A DNA stretch of 7,669 nt from Acidobacteriota bacterium (GTDB lineage: Bacteria > Acidobacteriota > Vicinamibacteria > Vicinamibacterales > 2-12-FULL-66-21). The stretch covers positions 1 to 7,669 of the forward strand of contig JAIVJE010000341.1 of the NCBI GenBank assembly GCA_020200195.1, given 5' to 3'. Of the stretch, positions 1 through 5,289 are shown one piece after another (position 1 is the first letter of the stretch; each line of letters opens with the position of its first letter). Under the pieces are notes generated by a model that searched no databases, was not told where the DNA came from, and saw nothing but the letters and a program-made list of their open reading frames with translations. The translations under genes were made by a program, and so were the position numbers.

Positions 1-44
1 GTGTCATTCTAACCAGGTCTAAGATCGTCCGGGAGCTAATCCGC

Positions 45-1238
45 ATGAACCGGCTGTACTACGGTGACAATCTCGACGTGCTGCGGCGACACGTTGACGA
101 CGAATCCGTGGATCTCGTGTATCTCGACCCTCCGTTCAACTCAAACGCCAGCTACAACGTGCTGTTTGCCGAGCGTGACGGCACGCAGGCCGCCGCGCAA
201 ATCAAGGCGTTCGAGGATACCTGGCGCTGGGACCAAGGCGCAGCCCGAGCCTACGAGGGAGTTGTGGAGGCTGGCGGGCAAGCGTCCCAGGTGATGCAAG
301 CGTTTCGCACGTTCCTCGGCGAGAATGACATGCTGGCGTATCTCGCAATGATGGCACCGCGCTTGATCGAACTGCGCCGTGTTCTAAAGCCCACCGGATC
401 GATTTATCTGCATTGTGATGACACCGCTAGTCACTATCTCAAACTGCTCTTGGATGCCGTGTTCAGTCCAAGAAACTTCCGGGCCGCAATTGTCTGGAAA
501 CGTACAACAGCGCACAACGACGCACGGCGCACGTTTGGTGACGTCGTGGATGTCATCCTGTATTACGTAAGGACGGACTCGGCGACGTTCAACCGGCAGT
601 TTGGCGCCTATGACCAGACGTATTTGGACTCCAAGTATCGGCACCTTGATACGGCCGGCAGACGCTACAGACTTTCTGACCTCCGCAGCCCGCATCCGCG
701 CCCCAACCTGACTTACGACTACAAGGGACATAAGCCACACCCGAACGGGTGGGCGGTTTCTCTCGACAAAATGAAGGAGCTTGATCGCGCAGGACGCCTC
801 GAATTTCCAAGGACACAAGGCGGCCGCATTCAGCTACGACGCTATTTGGATGAGCGAGCGGGAATGCCGGTGAGCAACGTGTGGGACGACATCCGCCCGA
901 TCAATGCCATGGCGCAGGAACGTCTTGGCTATCCTACGCAGAAACCGGAAGCACTATTGGAGCGCATCATTCAGGCGAGCAGCAATGAAGGCGACTCAGT
1001 GCTCGACCCGTTCTGTGGGTGCGGAACCACCATTGCCGCGGCACAGAAGCTCAATCGCCGTTGGATAGGCATAGACATCACGAACCTCGCAATCACGCTC
1101 ATTCGCGGACGATTGGCTGATACGTTTGAGGGCCGCGCCGTGTACGAGGTGATAGGAGAGCCGGTGTCGTTGCCCGACGCAGCGCAGCTCGCCCATGATG
1201 ACCCGTATCAGTTAAGAAGGGCGCGGACCGCGGCATAG
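45..1238 (+). CDS. Site-specific DNA methyltransferase (beta-type N6/N4), cut off before its nuclease domain
   Basis: Transfers a methyl group from S-adenosylmethionine to the exocyclic amino group of adenine (N6), or possibly cytosine (N4), in a specific DNA site. The catalytic motif DPPF is at residues 28-31, within VDLVYLDPPFNSN. The SAM-binding motif FCGCGTT is at 323-329. This order (catalytic motif first) is that of the beta class and of type III Mod proteins. Residues of about 150-290 between them should hold target recognition. The ATG at 45 is supported by GGGAG at 31-35, nine bases upstream. Residues up to DPYQ (codon ending 1211) follow the family. The last nine residues (LRRARTAA region) are out-of-frame sequence, because the next family segment is lost and the frame shifts; see the nuclease fragment at 1214-1627. 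The methyltransferase motifs are intact, so it may still methylate DNA. Whether it marks N6-adenine or N4-cytosine cannot be decided by sight. Confidence 0.9.
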   Translation: MNRLYYGDNLDVLRRHVDDESVDLVYLDPPFNSNASYNVLFAERDGTQAAAQIKAFEDTWRWDQGAARAYEGVVEAGGQASQVMQAFRTFLGENDMLAYLAMMAPRLIELRRVLKPTGSIYLHCDDTASHYLKLLLDAVFSPRNFRAAIVWKRTTAHNDARRTFGDVVDVILYYVRTDSATFNRQFGAYDQTYLDSKYRHLDTAGRRYRLSDLRSPHPRPNLTYDYKGHKPHPNGWAVSLDKMKELDRAGRLEFPRTQGGRIQLRRYLDERAGMPVSNVWDDIRPINAMAQERLGYPTQKPEALLERIIQASSNEGDSVLDPFCGCGTTIAAAQKLNRRWIGIDITNLAITLIRGRLADTFEGRAVYEVIGEPVSLPDAAQLAHDDPYQLRRARTAA

Positions 1239-1627
1239 ACGGGCGGATCTACTTCCACGTCGGCGACGGTAAAACGCGCCAGATCATCCTCTCGGTCAAA
1301 GCTGGGCACGTGAACGTTTCACATGTTCGAGATCTCAGGGGCGTAGTCGAGCGCAAGACGGCCGAGATGGCCGTGCTCATCAGCCTGGAGGAACCAACTG
1401 GTCCGATGCGGAAGGAAGCGGCCTCAGCGGGCTTCTACACATCACCGTGGGGCAAGCACCCCCGGCTCCAGCTCGTCACGATTGAAGACTTGCTGACAGG
1501 CAAGACGATTGACCGGCCGCCTATCCAGACCAGCGTTACCTTCAAACGGGCACCGAAGGCCGCGCCGAAGGTTCATGAACGGAAGCGGCTGGACTTCGAT
1601 GAGTCGGACCGAGATCAGGCGTTCTGA
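1214..1627 (+). pseudogene. Out-of-frame Mrr-like nuclease domain, the former C-terminus of the upstream methyltransferase
   Basis: Read from 1214 the frame gives KKGADRGIDGRIYFHVGDG, then LSVKAGH, then VRDLRGVVERK and SAGFYTSPWGKHPR. These are the C-terminal segments I know from fused methyltransferases that end in an Mrr-like PD-(D/E)XK restriction domain. The expected catalytic Asp is in GIDG (codon 1238-1240) and the Lys in SVK (codon 1298-1300). In intact relatives a segment beginning FQWWALxLVxARP joins DPYQ to KKGAD. Here only the bases TT (1212-1213) remain between them, so roughly 45-60 bp are missing and the frame changes. The frame is closed by TGA at 1199-1201, and the first usual start (GTG at 1310) lies after both catalytic residues. 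A protein of 105 residues from 1310 could be made but would lack the active site. Most likely a decayed domain; an assembly error is the alternative. Confidence 0.8.
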
Positions 1628-1715
1628 GTCATCTGCCGAACGAACCGGCGAAGAGGCACCGTTGCTGCCATTGGAGTTACAAGAGTTACGGGGGCAGGTT
1701 GAACGTTGGCGTTGA
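1599..1715 (+). CDS. Candidate small protein, 38 aa, overlapping both neighbours
   Basis: The ATG at 1599 lies inside the end of the nuclease fragment (29-bp overlap), and the frame ends at 1715, 17 bp into the next candidate gene. The peptide runs from MSRTEIRRSES to LELQELRGQVERWR and is charged and probably helical at its end. The LRxxxExWR ending resembles, to my eye, the first part of small helix-turn-helix proteins associated with transposases, which would make this a truncated remnant. That is inference only. GGAAG at 1581-1585 is a weak and rather distant ribosome site, so any translation would depend on coupling to the upstream frame. It could equally be chance. Confidence 0.25.
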   Translation: MSRTEIRRSESSAERTGEEAPLLPLELQELRGQVERWR

Positions 1716-1917
1716 AGCAGATCAGTTCGGCTTCTACGCAACACTGGTCCTTGCGTTCACATTCTGTCTTGTTTACCTGGGCGTCGGTCTTCGGGTACTC
1801 CGGGAGGATTCGGGCAACAAGGTCGCCCAGTTCTACGGCTACAGCGTTTGCCTTGTGGCCATCATCGCGATCCGGCTGGCATCCACTGGCGCTGGGTCAG
1901 GCGCGAGAGCGCGTTGA
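1699..1917 (+). CDS. Candidate small membrane protein, 72 aa, two helices
   Basis: The TTG at 1699 follows a GGGGGCAGG stretch at 1690-1698 that could act as a ribosome site. The protein has two hydrophobic segments, about residues 11-33 (FGFYATLVLAFTFCLVYLGV) and 47-64 (YGYSVCLVAIIAI). A short charged loop (LREDSGNKVAQ) joins them. No family is recognised. It is the last plus-strand frame before the converging minus-strand genes and overlaps the preceding small frame by 17 bp, suggesting coupled translation with the decaying methyltransferase cassette. Against it: a TTG start, small size, and no ATG or GTG start in the frame. The frame is also open upstream of 1699 without a usual start, so the true 5' end may differ. 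The strongly hydrophobic pattern is the main reason to keep it. Confidence 0.4.
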   Translation: MNVGVEADQFGFYATLVLAFTFCLVYLGVGLRVLREDSGNKVAQFYGYSVCLVAIIAIRLASTGAGSGARAR

Positions 1918-1933
1918 CGTGAACGCCGGCGTC

Positions 1934-1958
1934 AGGGCGGGACCAGGAGTCCCGCCCT
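1934..1958. terminator. Hairpin between convergent genes, likely two-way terminator
   Basis: AGGGCGGGAC (1934-1943) pairs perfectly with GTCCCGCCCT (1949-1958) around the loop CAGGA. It lies 16 bp after the plus-strand membrane protein frame and 19 bp beyond the end of the minus-strand secreted gene. No clear T-run follows on either strand, so it is not a textbook intrinsic terminator. Its position between tail-to-tail genes is the argument for that role. Confidence 0.55.
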
Positions 1959-1977
1959 TCACCGTGATCCTGCCCCG

Positions 1978-2439
1978 CTACTGATAAATGAAGCCGCTGA
2001 TGGTCGGCGGGAATACCGTGTGATCGAGGGTTCCGAGGAAGTTCATGTCTCCGCTCCCGCCGCGCTGAATCGTCAAGACCGCCTGGACCGTGAAGCTGTT
2101 GTTGGCGTTCTTCGTGAGCGTGCCGCTGGACACGTCCCCGCGGAATCTCCGCCACCCGACCCGGATCTCGAAGACGCCACCGGTGAGGTCCGCCTGTTGA
2201 CCGGCAACCTGCGGAAGCTCCTCGTGGGTGATGGCGACGGTAAAGGTGCCGAACGCGTAGGGATTGTTGCCCACCTGCCCCGCCAATACACCGGTGAAGA
2301 TGGCGGCGCCGCAGATGAACTGCGGACAGAGCTCGATGCCGAATATTTGTGCGGTGATGGCGGGCGTGGACGCCTGGACGGGCCGGCTAGCGGCCACCAG
2401 GATCATGAGCGCTGTCAGCAGAGAAACGGCTCGTTTCAT
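1978..2439 (-). CDS. Small exported protein of unknown function, 153 aa
   Basis: A signal peptide is clear: MKR, a hydrophobic core (AVSLLTALMILVAAS) and a probable cleavage after PVQA. The mature part of about 130 residues is rich in beta-prone and Gly/Thr/Asn-rich stretches, for example GTFTVAITHEE, GVFEIRVGWRRFRGD and NSFTVQAVLTI. It has no evident second membrane segment. Two cysteines in CPQFIC, about 20 residues after the cleavage site, could form a disulfide. I recognise no family. A GTG at 2448 is in frame, but the ATG at 2439 is preferred because AAAGGTG (2446-2452) then sits six bases upstream. It follows the outer-membrane barrel gene on the same strand after 100 bp, and that gap holds a possible promoter and a hairpin. 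It is probably periplasmic or secreted and transcribed on its own. Confidence 0.8.
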   Translation of the reverse strand: MKRAVSLLTALMILVAASRPVQASTPAITAQIFGIELCPQFICGAAIFTGVLAGQVGNNPYAFGTFTVAITHEELPQVAGQQADLTGGVFEIRVGWRRFRGDVSSGTLTKNANNSFTVQAVLTIQRGGSGDMNFLGTLDHTVFPPTISGFIYQ

Positions 2440-2445
2440 GGCAAT

Positions 2446-2452
2446 CACCTTT
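2446..2452 (-). promoter_or_regulatory. Ribosome binding site deciding the start of the small exported protein
   Basis: On the minus strand the sequence reads AAAGGTG, then ATTGCC, then ATG. The six-base spacing favours the ATG at 2439. The GTG start at 2448 would sit inside this site. Confidence 0.65.
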
Positions 2453-2458
2453 GAAGCC

Positions 2459-2479
2459 CGCGAACGACCGGCGTTCGTG
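2459..2479 (-). other. Hairpin in the leader of the small exported protein gene
   Basis: CGAACG (2461-2466) pairs with CGTTCG (2472-2477) around ACCGG, and one G-T and one C-G pair extend the stem. It lies between the candidate promoter and the ribosome site, in what would be the untranslated leader. It could affect messenger stability or could be chance in GC-rich DNA. Confidence 0.35.
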
Positions 2480-2506
2480 CGGAGTGGATGCGCGGGTGCG
2501 TCACGT

Positions 2507-2536
2507 TTTATACGCCCGGACGCGTGCGAAACGCAA
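2507..2536 (-). promoter_or_regulatory. Candidate promoter for the small exported protein
   Basis: On the minus strand TTGCGT (2531-2536) and TATAAA (2507-2512) are separated by 18 bases. The -10-like box is the only strongly AT-rich hexamer in this 100-bp gap. Transcription would begin near 2500, about 60 bases before the ATG. The -35 match is poor, so this is tentative. Confidence 0.35.
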
Positions 2537-2539
2537 CGC

Positions 2540-3850
2540 TCAACCGCCCCCGACGTTGCGGAATCGCGGGTTGACCACGTTGTTGAAGATCGAGCCGAAG
2601 GAGTAGCTGATGCCGAAGCCGACCTCGTACTGGTAGCCGGTCGCCAGCTCGCGCTGGCGGACCAGGATTTCCTCTGTCGACGCGGCGCCGCGCCGAAGCG
2701 AGAGTTGATCGCGTCTGCGCGACGCGCTCACGAACATCTCGAGAGTGAACCCTTTGAACAGCCGGACATCCACTTCCCCGAAGGCGTTCACTCGGTACTT
2801 GTTCCTGGGACTCAGATAGTGCTGCGCCTCGACCGAGGCCTCCGCGCTGCCCCAGGGCTGACGGAGCGCCAACGACAGCTCGAGCTCCTGGTCGAGCAGC
2901 CGCTCGGACGTCTTGCCGAAGATCGTCTCTTCCGTGTAGTTGGCGTGCTGCACCCCCACGCTGTAGACCAACGTCAGAATCCGGCGCGTCGACTCCGCAT
3001 AGGGGAAGAAATCGTATTCGATACCGGGCGCGATGCGGGTCCGCAGGTCGTAGTTCTGGAACGTCGATGATGTCGTCAGAACCGTTCCGCCCACGGACCA
3101 CCGCTCGTTGAGGCTCTTGACGGCCAGCACGCGCGCCTGCGAGTTCCTCGAGACCGCGGTGAACGTGTCACCATCCTCGAGTTCGAACTTGTCCTCGTTG
3201 TACTCCGAGTTGCCGTTGACGTTGATCTTCCAGCGTTCCGTCGTTCGGTTGGCAGAAAAGCTGGCCTCGATGCTCCGCTCGCTGCTCTGCTGCTGTCCTT
3301 CCAGGTTGCCTCCGGCACCGACACGGAAGACCCAGAAATTCCAGGGGTCGCGGACGGCCTCGGCCTTCTGCTGGTTGGCCGGGGCGTCGAACGTGAGTTT
3401 GAGTCGCCCGGCAATAGACGAGTCCGTCACGTAGCGGACGAGACCGAGCTTGAAGATCTCGGTGAAGCCGCGGCGCCGCGCATCCGATGTCGCGGTTTGG
3501 GGCGCCGAGTAGGTGAGCGAGTTGTCCACCCCCTTGAACCGCCCGAGACCGATGAATTTCAATGTGTATTGCGTGCCGCCCCCACCCGTCCCCTCCGTGG
3601 TCACCAGTACGTGTACATCCGCAGCCGTGCGATCGCGGACGTAGCTGATGAACGTGACCTCCGTTCGCAGGTAGTTCTCGTCACACGAGTGGCAGTCGAG
3701 GAAGACGCGCACCGCATCGGTCCGGTCCGTCGATGCCTGCGCGGACGGCTCCTGAGCGGCGAGGGGGATCGGGGCTGTGCAGACGCCGAGTGCGACTGCG
3801 GCAACGAGGATCAGCGGGTGGAGTAGTGCTCTAGTGACCAGAGCGGCCAC
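2540..3850 (-). CDS. Outer-membrane beta-barrel protein with N-terminal CxxC domain, 436 aa
   Basis: A signal peptide covers about residues 1-33 (hydrophobic LILVAAVALGVCTA, probable cleavage near LAAQ). Residues of about 45-150 form a compact domain with DCHSCD (Cys53, Cys56), then FISYVRDRTAADVHVLVTT and a Gly-rich turn. I know this pattern from hypothetical proteins of Bacteroidota, Acidobacteriota and Gemmatimonadota. From about 190 to the end, alternating polar/aromatic strands with acidic turns (KINVNGNSEYNEDKF, YEVGFGISYSFGS) indicate an outer-membrane barrel, similar in style to DUF481 proteins. The GTG at 3850 is the earliest start and overlaps the amidohydrolase-fold gene by 20 bp, so translation is probably coupled; the AGGG site ahead of it is close and weak. 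The function is unknown. Context suggests it is a surface partner of the two amidohydrolase-like proteins. Confidence 0.8.
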   Translation of the reverse strand: MAALVTRALLHPLILVAAVALGVCTAPIPLAAQEPSAQASTDRTDAVRVFLDCHSCDENYLRTEVTFISYVRDRTAADVHVLVTTEGTGGGGTQYTLKFIGLGRFKGVDNSLTYSAPQTATSDARRRGFTEIFKLGLVRYVTDSSIAGRLKLTFDAPANQQKAEAVRDPWNFWVFRVGAGGNLEGQQQSSERSIEASFSANRTTERWKINVNGNSEYNEDKFELEDGDTFTAVSRNSQARVLAVKSLNERWSVGGTVLTTSSTFQNYDLRTRIAPGIEYDFFPYAESTRRILTLVYSVGVQHANYTEETIFGKTSERLLDQELELSLALRQPWGSAEASVEAQHYLSPRNKYRVNAFGEVDVRLFKGFTLEMFVSASRRRDQLSLRRGAASTEEILVRQRELATGYQYEVGFGISYSFGSIFNNVVNPRFRNVGGG

Positions 3851-5192
3851 CGCGCCCTGACGGCAGTGGCGTGTCGTCGATCACGACCATGCGGCCATCC
3901 ACGAACGCGTGCTTCACCTTGGTGCGCTCTTCGAACAGGTCGCCGTCCGTCACGATGACGTTTGCGATCTTGCCCTTCTCGAGCGAGCCCAGTCGATCGC
4001 CCGCCCCGGCAATCGTTGCGGCGTTGATTGTGAGCGCGCGGATAGCCGCCTCGGCTGAGAGGCCGTCTTTCACCACACGCGCCGCGTTGCGGACGAAGTC
4101 GCGCGACTCCCGCAACCCGGAAGAAGAAAACGCGAACATGATGCCCGCTTTCTCCAGCGCCGCGGGGGCTTTGGAGGCCTGCACTCGCGCCCGGAGCTCG
4201 CGCACGGGCTCGTCGGCGTCGGGCGCCAACAGCCGCGACCGCTCGGGAAAGTTCAGGCTGTAGATGACACGCGCGTTCGCGGCTTTCAGATCCGCAGCCA
4301 CCTGGTCGGTCTCGCGCGCTCCCGTGATCACGGGGTTCAGCTTGAACTCTTTCGCCATGTCGAGGGCACGCCGGATCTCGCGCGCCAGGCTGGCCTCGAA
4401 CGCAACGGGCATCCGCCCCGCGAGCGCCGGCTGCAATGCCTCCAGCGCCGGATCGTACGGCGGGCGCGACGCTCCAGTCTTCGCGCGCTCGTACCGCTGC
4501 TGCGCGAGCTGCTGGTGCTGGGCGTCCAGAAAACTCTGCCGGACGAACGCGATGACGCCGAGCAGCGCCGCGGGATACCCATCACCCCGGACGTTGCCGG
4601 GGAACTCGACGTGCAGCGCCACGGGCGTCCGCACGACTTGCAGCCCGCGCCGATAGTCACCGACGCCGCCAATCTGCGGTTCGTCCACCGGTCCCACGAC
4701 GTTCAGCAGCGCGCTCCGCCCTTTGACCACCACTCCGGGCGGCGTCGCGAGTACGGATGTCACGCCCGTGGCCGTCAGTCTCGACAGCTCGGGGACGTCG
4801 GGGCGCACGTGATCGGCCGCTTCAAGCTCCGGCCGGAAAATCACCCCGCGCTTCCACCGCTCGGCTTCTTCGGACGTGCGCAGCGTATCCGGCTGCGTCA
4901 GGTTGACCTGCACGTCGAGCCCTGTTGCGTTCCCCATGTCGATAAGCCCGGGATAGACAGTCATCCCGGCGCCATCGATGACGATCGCGTCCGGCGGCGG
5001 CTGCACGCTCGGACCGACGGCGTCGATCAGCCCATGACGCATGACCAGGGTTCCGGATCCGATCGGCGCTCCCGCGGCGGTGACGATGCGGGCGCCCCTG
5101 ATCGCATACACGGGCGGCGCATCTGCGCGGGCGCCGACAGCCAGGACGGCGGCGGCGGCAGCCGCACACGCCACGACTCGAATCCGGGTCAT
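3831..5192 (-). CDS. Secreted amidohydrolase-fold protein without metal ligands, 453 aa
   Basis: The signal peptide has cleavage near ARA-DA (residues 21-24). The fold matches the amidohydrolase superfamily. A beta-sandwich N-terminus (AIRGARIVTAAGAPIGSGTLVMRHGLIDAVG) leads into VYPGLID at 79-85, and the protein ends with the family's LTINAATIAGAGDRLGSLEKG and a closing sandwich strand. Metal-binding residues are absent. After PGLID the usual HxH is replaced by MGNATGL. The strand-5 His position reads VAFEAS, the strand-6 region reads VITGARE, and the strand-8 Asp region reads FAFSSSG. Hydrolase activity of the usual kind is therefore unlikely; ligand binding or partnership with the upstream protein is more plausible. 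The ATG at 5192 has AGGAG at 5199-5203. It lies 97 bp after the larger amidohydrolase gene and overlaps the barrel gene. Annotation pipelines would simply call it an amidohydrolase. Confidence 0.88.
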   Translation of the reverse strand: MTRIRVVACAAAAAAVLAVGARADAPPVYAIRGARIVTAAGAPIGSGTLVMRHGLIDAVGPSVQPPPDAIVIDGAGMTVYPGLIDMGNATGLDVQVNLTQPDTLRTSEEAERWKRGVIFRPELEAADHVRPDVPELSRLTATGVTSVLATPPGVVVKGRSALLNVVGPVDEPQIGGVGDYRRGLQVVRTPVALHVEFPGNVRGDGYPAALLGVIAFVRQSFLDAQHQQLAQQRYERAKTGASRPPYDPALEALQPALAGRMPVAFEASLAREIRRALDMAKEFKLNPVITGARETDQVAADLKAANARVIYSLNFPERSRLLAPDADEPVRELRARVQASKAPAALEKAGIMFAFSSSGLRESRDFVRNAARVVKDGLSAEAAIRALTINAATIAGAGDRLGSLEKGKIANVIVTDGDLFEERTKVKHAFVDGRMVVIDDTPLPSGRGGRSGH

Positions 5193-5198
5193 TTCAGG

Positions 5199-5203
5199 CT
5201 CCT
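5199..5203 (-). promoter_or_regulatory. Ribosome binding site of the 453-aa amidohydrolase-fold gene
   Basis: On the minus strand AGGAG stands six bases before the ATG at 5192. This fixes that start and shows that the adjoining heptamer array ends just outside the ribosome site. Confidence 0.75.
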
Positions 5204-5205
5204 AA

Positions 5206-5284
5206 ACGTGCAACGTTCAGCGTTCAACGTGCAACGTGCGGTGCTACGTGCTACGCGCCACGTGCGACGTGCGGTGCACGTGGC
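5206..5284. repeat. Degenerate heptamer array (ACGTGCA-type) in an operon gap
   Basis: Units begin at 5206, 5213, 5220, 5227 and 5234 (ACGTGCA, ACGTTCA, GCGTTCA, ACGTGCA, ACGTGCG). After a five-base break units resume at 5246, 5253, 5260 and 5267 (ACGTGCT, ACGCGCC, ACGTGCG, ACGTGCG). After a four-base break a tenth follows at 5278 (ACGTGGC). The core ACGT is self-complementary, so both strands carry it. The array fills nearly all of the gap between the two amidohydrolase genes. I recall similar runs of AACGTTCA-like heptamers in intergenic DNA of Acidobacteriota and Verrucomicrobiota. Their role is unknown to me. Confidence 0.75.
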
Positions 5285-5289
5285 TCCGC

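Noticed and set aside
384..818. Open frame of 144 codons on the minus strand inside the methyltransferase gene
   Set aside because: It is antisense to a gene with clear motifs, has no recognisable domain and no ribosome site; a shadow frame.
1205..1240. Programmed -1 frameshifting to join methyltransferase and nuclease
   Set aside because: No X XXY YYZ slippery heptamer is present, and the conserved connecting segment is absent, which points to deletion instead of recoding.
1310..1627. Independent hypothetical gene starting at GTG 1310
   Set aside because: The family similarity begins about 96 bases earlier, at 1214, so this is a fragment of the methyltransferase C-terminus and not a separate gene.
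2264..3070. Plus-strand frame of 268 codons opposite the barrel gene
   Set aside because: It is antisense to a signal-peptide and barrel protein, its composition is Arg/Ala-rich as expected from GC-rich antisense, and it spans a gene boundary.
5206..5284. CRISPR-like array
   Set aside because: The units are only seven bases, contiguous and degenerate, with no spacers and no cas genes nearby.
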